Notes under the pieces: model-generated
Seen by the model: the letters and a program-made list of their open reading frames with translations, nothing else
Told to the model about the DNA's origin: nothing
The model's database searches: none
NCBI RefSeq assembly: GCF_949628215.1
Contig: NC_134278.1
Span: 107,179,277-107,243,276 of the forward strand
DNA: 64,000 nt
Reading direction: 5' to 3'
Origin: Phalacrocorax aristotelis
Lineage: Eukaryota > Chordata > Aves > Suliformes > Phalacrocoracidae
Made by a program: the position numbers and the translations under genes
In this document: positions 49,501 through 60,614 of the stretch, piece after piece
Layout: each line of letters starts with the position of its first letter
How positions within the stretch are numbered: position 1 is the first letter of the stretch

Positions 49501-49840
49501 CGTCGTGGGACTCCCCCTGCCCGAGGGGGCTCCACATTGCGCTTTGATTACTCAAGTTGTTCCTCACTGGGACATGGTTTCCTGAGCCAGAATGTGTCCA
49601 ACCGGTTTGTCTAGATGTATCGATTGTCCCAAGACTTTTTGTACCTACAGGCAAAGCTATACTGTCTCTTGAATCTTGGGGAAACTGGGGGGAGAGAGGG
49701 GACACCTGGGGAGCATCCATAACAGACGTCCCGTAGCTGTGATTTAGAGATGGAAGGGAGTTCATTTGGTGTTGTTGGTAGTACAAGTTCTCATTGCTGT
49801 TGGCAGTATGGTTAGTTTTATACAATTGCTGGTCCCCCAT
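28199..49840 (-). CDS. TRERF1: TRERF1 transcriptional regulating factor 1 (TReP-132), complete coding region
   Basis: TRERF1 is a nuclear co-regulator that binds SF-1 and CBP/p300, activates CYP11A1, and shares an ELM2-SANT module with MIDEAS, which recruits HDAC1/2. Fourteen coding exons run from ATG 49840 to TAA 28199, about 1165-1169 aa (human about 1200). Domains in order: Gln-rich N-terminus with an LxxLL nuclear-receptor box (LRQLL, residues 176-180); C2H2 finger 1 (about 500-525); Pro-rich [10 protein letters not shown]...[13 protein letters not shown] region; ELM2 (about 757-862); SANT (about 863-930); acidic segment; C2H2 fingers 2 and 3 (about 983-1085); basic/Gln helix; acidic C-terminus ending DAEL. 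All introns are GT-AG with matching phases. Gene order with MRPS10 matches human 6p21.1. Confidence 0.97.
29177..29385 (-). CDS. TRERF1: TRERF1 coding exon 13 (finger 2 end, finger 3 start)
   Basis: A 209-base exon: [17 protein letters not shown] completes finger 2 (C-x4-C-x12-H-x3-H). The linker [20 protein letters not shown] follows, then FPCKECGK, which begins finger 3. The donor is GGCAA|GTAAGT. Confidence 0.96.
29782..29970 (-). CDS. TRERF1: TRERF1 coding exon 12 (acidic, finger 2 start)
   Basis: A 189-base phase-0 exon: [20 protein letters not shown], a Pro-rich stretch, then [13 protein letters not shown]. The last part provides the two cysteines of zinc finger 2. The donor is GCT|GTACGT. 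Confidence 0.95.
30655..30725 (-). repeat. Degraded CR1 3' end, antisense
   Basis: AGAATTACGGAATAATTTCA followed by a GGAAGAGATCT..CATCTAGTTCAACTTC-type string matches the reverse complement of the CR1 tail (bird consensus of the form ATCATAGAAT...GGAAAAGACCT...ATCATC..GTCCAAC). It lies in the TRERF1 intron between exons 11 and 12. Confidence 0.65.
30778..30891 (-). CDS. TRERF1: TRERF1 coding exon 11 (SANT, second half)
   Basis: A 114-base exon encodes [20 protein letters not shown] then [28 protein letters not shown] is the third SANT helix, which contacts HDAC in ELM2-SANT proteins. Confidence 0.97.
31729..31817 (-). CDS. TRERF1: TRERF1 coding exon 10 (SANT, first half)
   Basis: An 89-base exon encodes [20 protein letters not shown] then [13 protein letters not shown] helices 1-2 with the conserved W, F and L core positions. 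The donor is ATG|GTAAGG. Confidence 0.96.
32215..32487 (-). mobile_element. Ancient CR1 LINE, antisense, left piece of interrupted copy
   Basis: The plus strand carries the antisense of a divergent CR1 3' half: the string CTGTCCCTCTCTGAACCTTC and then GACCAGAAGGGGACATAATA. I recognise this order from old amniote (turtle/crocodile-type) CR1 copies. It continues after the younger CR1 at 33950. Confidence 0.6.
32488..33946 (+). mobile_element. CR1 LINE, 5'-truncated reverse-transcriptase fragment
   Basis: It carries CR1 ORF2 from the RT fingers ([15 protein letters not shown]-like) through the F..ADD catalytic motif (FADDTKL at about 33051-33070), [20 protein letters not shown], and [11 protein letters not shown]. 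It ends in ATTATGATTCTACGATGATG. Stops and frameshifts are frequent (for example at 32728, 32788, 33361), so it is dead. It is inserted opposite to TRERF1 transcription. Confidence 0.95.
33950..34262 (-). mobile_element. Ancient CR1 LINE, antisense, right piece of interrupted copy
   Basis: It continues the older element. TTGTACAGCGGCATCACCAT, then CATCTATCATTTTGTTCTCC and GTCCTTTTGCAACTCTTC, correspond in order to the antisense region just before the FADD codons of old CR1 copies. Together with 32215-32487 it shows one element split by the younger CR1. Confidence 0.65.
34485..34600. repeat. Ancient amniote interspersed repeat (family uncertain)
   Basis: GGAACATAGGATTGCTCTAC, then TGCATCAAAGCAGTGTCCTG, TTAAAGGAAGG and AAGCCATAA follow the order of a common old repeat of the form CATAGGAATTGCCATACTGG..CAGACC..GTCCTGT seen widely in reptile and bird genomes. 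I cannot assign the family with certainty. Confidence 0.45.
34795..34832. repeat. TA/TG microsatellite
   Basis: An alternating (TA)n-(TG)n-(TA)n tract in the TRERF1 intron. Such alternating purine-pyrimidine DNA may adopt Z-form and is length-variable. Confidence 0.85.
38176..38251 (-). CDS. TRERF1: TRERF1 coding exon 9 (ELM2 end)
   Basis: A 76-base exon encodes [20 protein letters not shown] then NYHYA(G), nearly identical to human. The donor is GCCG|GTAGGT. Confidence 0.96.
39446..39549 (-). CDS. TRERF1: TRERF1 coding exon 8 (ELM2)
   Basis: A 104-base exon encodes [20 protein letters not shown] then [15 protein letters not shown], the second half of ELM2. The donor is ATG|GTAAGA in phase 0. 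Confidence 0.96.
40281..40420 (-). CDS. TRERF1: TRERF1 coding exon 7 (ELM2 start)
   Basis: A 140-base exon encodes [19 protein letters not shown] then [13 protein letters not shown] and FQQR. IGxxFQAxIP is the ELM2 signature. The donor is AGAG|GTACAA. Confidence 0.96.
41182..41242 (-). CDS. TRERF1: TRERF1 coding exon 6
   Basis: A 61-base exon reads (N)[19 protein letters not shown](P). It links the Pro-rich segment to ELM2. Phases are 1 in and 2 out, and the donor is CC|GTAAGA. Confidence 0.93.
41824..42193 (-). CDS. TRERF1: TRERF1 coding exon 5 (Pro-rich)
   Basis: A 370-base exon begins [20 protein letters not shown] and continues [36 protein letters not shown] and [20 protein letters not shown]. 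It ends [11 protein letters not shown]. It is very conserved with human. The ATG within it at 42157 is an internal Met, not a start. Confidence 0.97.
42194..45668 (-). other. TRERF1 intron 4
   Basis: A 3.5-kb intron between exons 5 and 4. It is AT-rich with short A-rich strings near 43610-43670. No repeat family or extra exon was recognised. Confidence 0.7.
45669..45917 (-). CDS. TRERF1: TRERF1 coding exon 4
   Basis: A 249-base phase-0 exon encodes [20 protein letters not shown], then [12 protein letters not shown]..., then [18 protein letters not shown]. It is recognisable by the MPVSVPVKL and SDDEMPVL blocks shared with human. The acceptor is CTGTACAG and the donor GTGAGT. Confidence 0.95.
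46854..47004 (-). CDS. TRERF1: TRERF1 coding exon 3 (C2H2 zinc finger 1)
   Basis: It encodes [14 protein letters not shown], then finger 1 with pattern C-x2-C-x12-H-x3-H ([17 protein letters not shown]...), then [13 protein letters not shown] with donor CAG|GTAGCA in phase 0. The acceptor is ambiguous: AATAG (exon from 47004) and AACAG (exon from 46992) both give the right phase, and neither has a good pyrimidine tract. Confidence 0.9.
47284..47340. repeat. 25-bp tandem duplication
   Basis: The unit beginning ATGACAGACCTACATTTCCC is repeated exactly twice (47284-47308, 47309-47333) and followed by a partial third ATGACAG. It lies in the TRERF1 intron between exons 3 and 2. Confidence 0.95.
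47784..47830 (-). CDS. TRERF1: TRERF1 coding exon 2 (47 bp)
   Basis: A small exon behind a clear pyrimidine tract (CTCCTTTGATAGCAG) reads [15 protein letters not shown]. The donor AAAG|GTATTT leaves phase 2. Placement rests on splice sites and phase continuity. Confidence 0.8.
47831..48451 (-). other. TRERF1 intron 1 of the coding region
   Basis: A 621-bp intron between the Gln-rich exon and the 47-bp exon. The frame of exon 1 stays open past the donor to 48383, so intron retention would add a short tail ([14 protein letters not shown]...) before a stop. Confidence 0.7.
48452..49840 (-). CDS. TRERF1: TRERF1 coding exon 1 (Gln-rich)
   Basis: A 1389-base exon of 463 codons starts [19 protein letters not shown] and ends PSAAWPQ|GTAGGT in phase 0. 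It holds the LxxLL motif ALRQLLSQ. A long Gln/His/Met-rich region (about residues 190-400) includes runs of five to six glutamines encoded mostly by CAG. Antisense ORFs rich in Leu/Ala at 48479-49585 are shadows of this repeat. Confidence 0.97.
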
Positions 49841-50107
49841 TTTTGGTCACTTCTATTCCAAACTTACAGGCACGCGAACCATTGAAATCTCTATGAACCC
49901 TGAGATAGCTGAGTGAGGGGAAGGGAGGAGAGGGGAAAAGAAGCTGGAATTACTTATAATTCAGCATGTCCATGTGCATCACAAGGACTAAGATTTCCTC
50001 CAGTCTGTCAGTAATTCCAATCTCAGACTCGACGTTGCTTCACATCTTCAATAAATGGACCACAGCACAAATCCTACACAGATCGATAGGTTCAGTGTGC
50101 CAGGCAC
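49841..50107 (-). other. TRERF1: TRERF1 5' UTR part of first coding exon
   Basis: On the minus strand a strong pyrimidine tract ending TTACTCCACAG lies just right of 50107. The exon carrying the start codon therefore begins at 50107 with 267 bases of 5' UTR. This implies at least one upstream non-coding exon. The exact use of the acceptor is inferred from sequence. Confidence 0.75.
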
Positions 50108-53100
50108 CTGTGGAGTAAGAGAAAGACAAGGTAAGTGCTGGCTTTCTGCATAAACGGTTATTGATATTGCCTCAAAGGAAACTGTAAAATCTCCTAGTTT
50201 GAAAAACATAATCAGATGCAAAATTGTAGCAGCTGGGATATTCCAGAGCAGTTAGATTACTTCATCTCATCCCATTATCCTGCCTCTTCTCTAGTGCTCT
50301 GATAAAATCATTTTGCCAAACCAATAAAGGCTTATTCTTCAAAGCTGTTTTTTCCCCTAAAGCGTATGAATATTCAAGCAGTTTTAGCTAGCCACATACT
50401 GCTCTCTCATGACTACTTTTAGCCGGACAGTTGACTGTCAAGCCAAGTCATCTTCCTGGTGTTACAGCCTTCTTGTCGGAAACAACATGCCCATTTTATA
50501 ACACAAAATCAAGTACTGCGGACACCAGAGGTACCTAAACAAAAGCCTGAAAAGGTGGGCAAAAGAAAACCATGGCTTTGAACAAAGCTGACTGTACTTA
50601 GGTATCAACATCTAAAAGGGGACACAGAAAAGTTAATTGCAATCTGGGATTTGCACTGAGCCTTCCACGGCTTCTCATGACTTCCAGGTATCTACAGGAG
50701 GTGTCCACTGGTAGTATGAAAGCAGAGCATCACCGAAGAATAAGATGCTACACTAATGCTCATTGCTGTGACAAGGAGAAAACGAAAACCACACAACCCC
50801 CGCCCAACCCCAAATCACAGGCATAGCTACCCAACTGCATCTGTGCACACAGATTTGTTTGCTACATCTGTGTGGAATCTGATTAACGCTAAGACTAAAC
50901 CTGTTCATGGAAATACTTGCTGATCACTTACCTTACATTGGGAGCGCTCAACTCCATCTTCTGTTCTACCCTCTCACCCTTCCCTCTTTGCTTTGCATTA
51001 TTTTAACAGACTGATTTATACTGAATGCAACCTTTTATCATTTTTACTGTATAAACTGTAATTCAAAGTAACACTTTACAGATGTCTGTACTGTTTTTGA
51101 TGAATAAAACAAAATACATAGACGCATTATTGGGTTGTTTCACTATTCCACAGTATGAAGCAATCACTGTGTCTACAATCACACACATGCACAGAGGTAC
51201 AACATGCCTATGCACACATAAATACATTTAAACATAGAAGTTGATTCTGAACTTTAACAAGAGCACAAAAGTATTAGACCCCAACCTTAACTCTGCCTCC
51301 TTCACATTTGCCTTTCTAAATGTAATGCTTTCCACCAAAGATTCCTGAATACTGATGTCCTTACCTTTTTGAACTTAGGAGAATCCTTGATCTAGATGGA
51401 TAAATGCAAAGTCACTGACGGAGAAAATTTTAACCATTGACAGATGCATATTAACAAGGTCTGTGCTAGCAACAGCAAATAAGGGTAATACATAGCTGCA
51501 GGCAAAACACCAAACCAAAAAAACCCCCTTTTCCGTTCTAGCATAATATATGACAGAAAACCATGGCTCCCAATGAAGAGGGCTTTCAGTGTGTACAGTT
51601 CTTGTATAAGCCATCTGCAGCCATTAGCATGTAACATTTTCACGTGACAAATAATGGCTGAGCAAAATTGCAAGTTTATTTCCCCTTTCCAGAAATATAC
51701 ATTGCTTCATAGTTTCTCTGAACACACTCCCTTCCAGATATTTATAGATCCACAATTTAAAAAAGATAGGAGTCAACAATGAATGGTCAGCCTGCCAATA
51801 AGATTTTTCAGCCACAACCCAACATCAAAGACTTCCTATTAAAAATTATGAAGGGAAACTAAACAAAGCCTCCACAAAATGTTCAAAGGGTATAAAAATA
51901 AACACTGTGTGGTATTTCACACTGAAAGGCCATCAACTTTTAGAGGAAGAGGGGGATCCTACACAGGAACATGCATCTCCTCTTATGCGAGCTAAGTTAC
52001 GAAAGCTCAGCCAAGATGCTGTGAACACATCTTCCCATGAAAAAAAGGGCACTGTCGGATCTGTCGATACACCTTGTATAGGAGGTATGTCCCATTTCAT
52101 CTATTTACACTGTTGTAATTTACACCAAGTTCCTTGGGTTTGGCCCTTCTTTTTAAAGTTTGAAGTGACAAGCATTGGTCAAAGGACAAGAAATAATAGC
52201 GATACAAGCCAGTGAGCAAGAATAAATGTCTCCAGGAGACAATTAAAATATTGCAAGAATTTCAGGAGTAAGGAGAGTAAGAGCACTTATTCTCAAGGCA
52301 GCAAACAACATGATTTTGATATAAAAATGGACCATGTGGCCAGCCAGGCCGCTGACCCCCTACTCTTCCCACAAGCAGGAGCACTACAGTAGCAGATGCT
52401 ACCATCTGTACCAGCAGCCACAGCTACTCTGTGGTCACCAGGGAAAATGTCAGCCCTTGGGCATGAACCAAATTCCCCTTACTGCACCCTTTCACCTGGG
52501 GGTTACCTGTCACAGTTCTCAGGGTACAGGAAAACAGTCAAGAATGTTTTCTACCTGAGGCATTAACACAAACCTCTCTATTCCCCTCTCTCAGAAGAAA
52601 AAAATGCTGATAGAAATTTCCTCTCCAGTAGCTCCAGCATCCTCAACTAACCTCCAGTTTGGGAGATGGGACATACTGCTCTCTGTTAGGTAGATTACAG
52701 GGTTATTGTCACAGTTACACAGAAATATTTGTAAAAATCTGAAAAAAATATAATGGAATATTATATTAAAATACCAATCAAGTCACAAAAGGACTGGCAA
52801 GTTCAGTCACTATGAGAATCACATTTGAAAAAATCTGCATTATTTTCAAACACCCATTTCCCCCCTCCTCCCCCCACAGACAGACAGACAGACAGACTAA
52901 AACATTCCTTTCAAAAGCATCACTGATCTGGAGGGAGAAAATTGGAAAATTGCAAATTTTTAAAAAGCACTGTTATTCTACCTTCAGGTAACATAGAAAA
53001 AAACAGATAGGCACATTGATAGAAGTACAATCAGTAATAAACCAGTTCCTTAGATACAGATTTAGTTTTTAGTACTTGAACAGGCTTAAATTCAAGGGGT

Positions 53101-56100
53101 TTATGCTGTATACACTGAGCATTTGTGATGAGCTTTAACAAAATGCTAACAGTATACATTTCTTGTTGGATTAAAATCCAACAGAGTATTTCAGTGCTGT
53201 ACACAACATCATTAAGGCTTTAGGGGCACCAAAGTTAGTCTCTGACCAACTGAGAAGGCATTGGCAGCGTACTGAATGATTTCTATTTCTTTCAATGACA
53301 GGAAGGGAAGGGTGCTTTTTCTCCTTTTTGTTTAGCACTCATGCCTAAACACCCATCAGTGCAACAACTCTAACTACTAAATGGTTAAATCAAGCAACTA
53401 AAAGCAGCAGGACTTTTAAAGCAACAATGGTTCTGCAGTTCTGTGCTGCTTCTCTTCCCAACAGTCATTTATGCTACTTAACCTATTAAATTTCTGACAT
53501 TACAGATATATCCCAATTACACAATCATTACAAAGAAACATGAAAACAAATGCAAAAGGACAGAAACATTTCTGTAGACTGTCTAGAAAGAGGAATACCC
53601 TACTTAAGTTTATGGATGGAATCTAGAGTCAAACTAATGGGAGTTCAATTGATTTCAACAGAGACAAGGTTTCACTCCATCTCGTCTCTCATCATTCCAG
53701 CACAGTCCCCTGCAACTTCCATAGCTCCATTCTCCAGACGGAAAACCAGGAACATGCCAAGCTGGCTGAATTGCCTTTACACACTCCAACTGTCTCCCTC
53801 TTCAAACACAAGCAACTACAAAGCTATACAAGTAGTAGTCTCTCCTGGAAGCATGCCATAACGTAATTCTGGTAAACATGAAATGGAAGAATGTTCCAAC
53901 ACTATCAGTCTTCAGTAAAGGTGATTTGATGTTCCTCCTTCATAAACGATGTCACTGAAGAGTCAGAATAACTTCGAGAAGGCAACAGGATATCAAGGAG
54001 ATGGTAGTTGCAACATATTAAAGAAACCATTCCCAGCTCTGTCATGCACCACAAAGGTGAAGCCTGCAGAATTTTTCAACTCTAGTAAACAACAGATCAA
54101 GCCACAGTCACACTACTGAACTGCCTGAATCCACATGAATTTCAGAGCAAGACGTCCATTCCAAATAGGTTGGTGCATGAAAGCTGGGCTGGGTATACGT
54201 TGCAAAACCAAGACTGAATGCCAGCCGGTGCCAGCTTCACAACTGAGTTAATGGAGAGGGATGACAAGAGACTGTAGGAGAGCAGATGCTAAAGGAAGTA
54301 GACTCCTTAAAAGGCCATTAAGTTATTATAGCACTGATCTAAGCCATCTCAGTAGGTTGCATGGCTGTGTGTCAAAAGGGAATTGGATCCTATGGTTTGT
54401 CCAACTTATTTCAAGTTTTTCAGCTGCTTCTTTAAGCAAAAATCTGCATACTTTTATAGATTAATTACTAGTTAGCCTGAAAAAAAGAAGACTGGACAAG
54501 ATGGCAGATGCAAAAAAGACCTCCATGTTCAACCAGGTTCTGCAAGACAGAGCACCTGCACCTTCTCAAAAGCAACAGTATCAGCAGATGCTTATTTGCT
54601 GGGGCACCCACCATCCCCCTCCTCATGTGCCTCCCTCTGGGACGGTAACACATCAGTTAAAGCAAGTTTAACCACCACTCTTAGCAGACTAAACTGTTTT
54701 TTATAACACTTAAGGCATGCCTGCTTACAGAAGTGTGTCATTGCTATGTGTTCTCCCAGCACCGTAGACATGTTTTAATCATGCCTTACCACCCTTCAGT
54801 TGCACAGGCTGAGACAGGGCTTTCTCAAGTGGCTGTCTTTTTGCTATTTGAATATAAGCTTCATTTTTAACTGCGGATAAGATGAAATCCAAAACCAGAA
54901 GATCTCTGTTCCCTCCCTCCCTTTCAATTCCACCCACCCCAGCCCCCACTTAGCTTCAACAGAAACAAAACAGGGTTTATCTTATTCAATTTTTAGCCTT
55001 CTTTATGAGAATATTTTTATTGGCCTGTTTTGTTATTCAGAACTGAGAGATCTTCTGCTAAGCTATTCCTAAATCAAGACAGCCATCATTCACATCATCC
55101 TGCTCTCTAATTTCCTTTAGGACAGACACAGGAATATACAGCAGTTCCTTCCCTGATTGCCTCGGTTTTGCTAACACTGATGCTACCAGCAGCCCCCGCC
55201 ACGTGGGCTGATGATAATCCACTCTTTAAGCAGTAGCACAGACAGACATAATTTTCAGCTGGGCACTACTGATGTACAACCACCACTAAGAATCCACCAA
55301 GAAGAGCAGCTTTAAACACTGAGAGAGTGCAACCTAAGAATGGACGTAGACGCACCTGAATTACTCAAACCCAGCTCTTGGCAGCGAAGCCGGTACTACC
55401 TCTGCCATCTTCAGATGTGATGACTGTAGTGGTGCTGGATGGCCGAGAAGCACAGAATTGGTAGAGGAAGAAGGGCATATTTCAGAGATCTCTGTGCTCT
55501 TGCAGGCAGCTTAGATACCAGATTTGCCTCCGTAACTCTTTGTGTAGCCACAGTTCAAGCCCTAGCTCCAGTGTTTTCTGGCACAGGAAATAAGCATGTG
55601 AAAAAAGCAGCATAGCACTGAAACAGGCTGAATAATGTCTAACGCCAAGCAAGGTGTTTGGGTGAACTAGCAGAGAGAAAATGGGAAAGAGAGGTGAGAA
55701 GATAACTCAAAGAGCTTTTTTTTTTTTTTAGTATCTATAGAAAACCTGAAGACATCTGATCTAGCAATAAAGAGAGGCAGAGCCTGAAAACAAGGGTCAG
55801 AAGATATCAGGATCATGGCTATTTTGGTTAGAATAAACACCAAAATAGCAGTATGGATTTCAAGGACCAACAATAATTTTCTATGGCTATTGCAAGGACA
55901 AATGCTCATAGGGCTGAAAACCTTTTCATCCCAGTCTTGGATGCAACTGCTGCTATGTTTTCTACTGCACTTCAATTTTGGCTTTCTTTGAATGGCAGAG
56001 ATCTCAAATCCGCACCCTCATCTATATGCAAACCCAAGATTGGCATTGTGAGGCAAAACCACCACCACCAAAAACCCCACTTCAGTATATGAGAACATAA

Positions 56101-59094
56101 GCAATAAAATAACTGCAAAAGTGAAAAGAAGATGGAAAGGAAGCAAAATATTTAGTACACTGATTTTATAGCAAGCATAGTAAGAAAGCTACACAGTCTT
56201 AAAATGGAAGGAGAAAAACAGATTAGCTGCTTTTTAATATTAATGCTGTTAATTCTTCAACAGTTGCACAAATCCTTCAAAAATTATCATTCGCTTTGCA
56301 GCTGAGCTCCTTCTGCAGTGCAGTTGGAAAGGCTGCCGAGTCTCATGTGGCTGCTCATTTAAGCTGTTCCATTTCCACTCTTAAGGAAGACTAGAATGTC
56401 CTAATTCAGTTTAATAAAGAACACATTGGACTTGGGGGTGGGGAGAGCAAAGACGGCACTGGGAGGGGAACAGAGCAATTTCTGTACTTCAATTAAGCTA
56501 AAAAAAAAAACCAACAGCAAAACTAACAGTTGATCATCTCAGGAAAGTCTCTAGAAAAGGGGGAGGAGAAAGGAAGACAAACAAGCACAAACATTTTCCT
56601 CTCCTTTTGATCTAAGTTATAAGTAGAAAACGCATTCTGAGGCACTGGTAATTTAATGAAAACTTTTTTTCCCAAAACTAACAGGATTCTGTTTATTCAA
56701 GAAGAGAAGGCCAATTTCTAAATAAAGCCATTAAACTCAATTTAGTTTAAGGCAGATACAGTTCCATGAGTCCCAAAGAAACAAAGAAGGTTGTTTCAAC
56801 AAATCTGATTATCTTTACTGTCCGTGAATTGACGTTACAGTTTCGAGGTACTTTGAAAGGTTTGGAGAACTGCAACTGAAGCAGGTATCATATTACTTCA
56901 TAAAAAATGGCAACTATAAAATGATGTGATCTCCTCACAATACTGATTAAAAATAAAATACAAACCTTGACTAAGGCCAGAAGGGCACTTGAATTGCATA
57001 TTCCATGACTAAGTGACTAAAAAGTGTACAGAAGACAGCATTAATTAAAGGGACTGATCATCTGTGATAAACAGAATGACTTTATTAATATTCACCAATA
57101 CTTTCCTGCATATTTGGTTAAGGCTGAAGCTGTCTACGAAACCTGATTTAAAATCTCTTCAGCCAATCTTGGTTTACTGACTGCTTAGAGGAAACGAATT
57201 GTAGTACCTTCTGCGAAGTCCTACATCAAGGGCAATACTCTCAAATGCTTTCTGGAAAATAAGCATGTCCTATTATCAAAACAGCCCTCAATTTTGTATT
57301 TTAGTTTACTTGTATTACTGAACTGAGTGACTTGTTTTTCCCCAGCAAGATCCTAATTCTGCAGATGTGACAAGACCACGGCATGAAGATCTTAGGACAG
57401 AAAGGTTAGACCTTGCCCACTTACCATATGGGGCTATGTTATAACCTCTGGTCACTACTATTGATTTGGGGGAGGAGGGGAAAACTTCATGCCTTTCCGC
57501 TCAAATGTCAATCCATTGGCTATTGTTGTGACCACAGCCATGAAAAGCATACAATTTTAGTATACGGCAAGCATCCTTATAATGCACTTATTCAGTTTCT
57601 TCCTGACCTCTACAGTGTTTATGCTCTGGAACTTGTAACATGATTGCCTTTTTCTGTAACTGTAAATGCTGTGAAACAGTCAGAGAACATATGCTAGGAT
57701 TTGCAAAAACAGGCAAGAAGGAAACATCCTGAGACAGATAAACAATTAAAAAAACAGGCATAAGTAGTAGTATGTGGAAAATAGCATATGGCTAAGCTTT
57801 CAGTAGGGAAGTAACAGCTATTTCGAACCCAGTGTCTCCCCCAAAGGAGACAGTTTTCAGAAATGCAGCTGCAAGATCCTCTGAAAAGTCAAGCCCTCTA
57901 AAATACATCATGTTGGTAAATTGCAATGGAGCCAAATGAAATCCAATGGCTGTGCAGAGCTGACCATCATGGCCGCTTTTTTTTGTTTGTTTTGTTTTTA
58001 AATTAAGGTCATACACACCTTGCTTGTATGAGACAATATAGTCAAGGTAGCCCTTTAAGAAAGATTTAGATGTGCGGGGATCTTGTGTGTCATACATACT
58101 GCGGTACATAAAATAATGTTTTACAGGACACACGGCCAACACCCAACTAATCATATTTGAGAAGTCCATCAATAAAGCCACAGAGACTCAGAAGCCCCAG
58201 TTTTGGAAAACAGTCAAAAAGCATTGAGCCTCATTAAACAAAGCCAGCCTCATAGGAAGTGGACACATAATGCTGCAACATTACCTGATTTTTGAGGATT
58301 CATGTATCTTGCTGTGCTGTCTTTGCCGTAACATGTGATGCTGCTTTCATTCTGTGATCTCAAAGTGACGTATCTAAATATAAAGCAAAGTATAGAAATT
58401 AGTTTTTACCCCACACATGATTATCTTATAAAATATCACCAGCTTGCCCCAAACAGTGAGCAGACCTGCAAGAATGAGCTTCCTATTGTAACACAACCAA
58501 ATACTAATTTCTGTTCAATATAGTATCTCCACGCTACTCTGTTCTTTAAGTCATTATTGCAGAGGACACAGAACAGAACTATAACTCCCTTAAAGAACAA
58601 CCAAGAACCTCTTTCCCATATCAACAGTGAGAGACTGCTTCACTGTCAAATCTTTGGGATTGAAACATCCACAGTTCTTCAAACTACAGACTGAAATATG
58701 AGTAAGTTAATCTCCTTCTTCTTACTCAGCTTGGCACCTATTGCAAAATGAGGAATGGGTTATGTTGATGCAATAAATAAAACAAGATTGTGCCTCTACT
58801 GCAGAGACCATAAAGATTTCACAGCATCTTATGCTGCTTTGACAGAACCCAAAGACAGGCTGGATGCTCTCACCGAGAGGAGATTTGCTGGTCCAGAGCT
58901 TGCAACCTACATGATGATCGTCACACACACAAACAAGAGAAGGTATAGCAATCAGGAAGGGAGGGATTAATGAAAGTCAAGGGTGCAGGAGATATGATCA
59001 GGTTGTCACCCAGTGCAGAAGACATATCTAGACAAGGCATCTTAAATTATTTAAATGAAAACAACACATTTGTTTTTGTAGGTGCTGCTGCCAA
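50108..59094 (-). other. Presumed TRERF1 5' intron, first part
   Basis: No coding exon, CpG island or clear promoter was found. A (CAGA)n-type microsatellite lies at about 52879-52900. Unassigned open frames at 57792-58181 (minus, 129 codons) and 58755-58970 (plus, 71 codons) match no family I recognise. Confidence 0.6.
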
Positions 59095-60614
59095 GAAGGC
59101 TTTTAGGGAAAGCCCTGAACACCTGTGGGTGTTAAGAGAGTCATCTGATGTCGTTGCAAGGCCACTCTCCATAATCTTTGAGAAGTCGTGGAGATTGGGA
59201 GACATCCCAGAAGACTGCAAAAAGGCTAATGTCACCCCGTTCTACAAGAAGAGCTTAAAGGAGGATCCAGGAAATTATAGGACCATCAGTCTTACCCAGT
59301 CCCTGGGAAAATTATGGAACAAATCCTTCGGGGGGCTATCACAAATCGAATGAAGCATGTGACTGGAAAAATCCAGCACAGATTCACCAAGGGCGAATCG
59401 TGCTTGATAAACCTGATCGCTTTCTATGACAAAGTAACCTGCTCAGCTGATGCAGGGCGAGCAGTGGAAGTTGTCTACCTGGACTTCTCCAAGGCTTTTG
59501 ATATGGTTTCCCACAGCATCCTCCTAGAGAAACTGATGCGTTATGGCCTAGACAAGTGGTCTAAGTGGTGGGTGGGGAACTGGCTGACAGGCCGCACCCA
59601 AAGGGTGGTGGTAAATAGCTCCTTTACAAACTTAGCAACCTGTCACAAGTGGGGTCCCCCAGGGATCGATACTGGGCCCAACACTGATCAATGTATTTGT
59701 AAGTGATCTAGATGATGGGATCAAGTGTACCCTGATGAAGTTTGCGGATGATGCCAAACCGAGTGGGGAAGTGGACACTTTGGATAGAGAGCCACCCTGC
59801 AGGAGGACCGGGATAGGCTGGAAGAGTAGGCCAACAAGAACCTTATGAAGTTCAACAAGGACAAGTGTAAGATCATGTACCTGGGAAAGCATAATCCAGG
59901 AGTGCAGGACAGGCTGGGATCTACCCAGCTGGAGAGCAGCTCTGTGGAATGGGACCTGGAGTCCTGGCAGACAACAAGCTCAGTATGAGCGAACAGTGTG
60001 CTGCTGCAGCGAAGAAAGCCAACAGGATGCTGGGTTGCATCAACAAGTGCATCACTGGCAGAGATTAAGTCATTACACCACTCTACTCAGCGCTTGTCAT
60101 GCCACACCTGGAATACGGTGTTCAGTTTTGGTCCCTGCTATACAAAAAAAGAAGCAGATTGGGCTGGAGATGGTCCAGAGGAGGGTCACAAAGATGATCA
60201 AAGAATTGGGAAGCCTGCCATAGAAGGAAAGGCTAAGAGAACTGCGTTTGTTCAGCCTTGAGAAAAGGTGGCTTAGCGGAGACCTTATCACCATGTTCCA
60301 GTATTTAAAGGGTGGCTCTAAAGAAGATGGAGATTCCCCTTTTACAAGGAGTCACATGGAGAAGATGAGGGATAATGGTGTACAAGTTACTCCTGGGGAA
60401 ATTCCGATTGGACACGAGGAAAATTTTTCACAATGAGACAATCTGCTGTTGGAATAATCTCCCCAGGGAAGTGGTGGATTCCCCAACATTAGACACTTTT
60501 AAGATTCAGCTGGGCACGGTGCTGGGTCATCTTGTCTAGACCATGCTTTTCCCAAGAGTTTGGACCAGATGATCCTTGAGGGGCCTTCCAACCTGGTATT
60601 CTATGATTCTATGA
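59095..60614 (+). mobile_element. CR1 LINE, 5'-truncated, about 1.5 kb
   Basis: ORF2 pieces: DVVARPLSIIFEKSWRLGDI, then CKKANVTPFYKKSLKEDPGN, VVYLDFSKAFDMVSHSIL (RT motif), FADD at about 59741-59752, and FSLEKRWLSGD. It ends in ATTCTATGATTCTATGA at 60598-60614. It is interrupted by frameshifts and stops. It has the best-preserved tail of the three plus-strand CR1 copies here. Confidence 0.95.

Noticed and set aside
48479-49585. Plus-strand Leu- and Ala-rich ORFs
   Set aside because: They are antisense frames of the CAG/CTG repeats in the TRERF1 Gln-rich exon.
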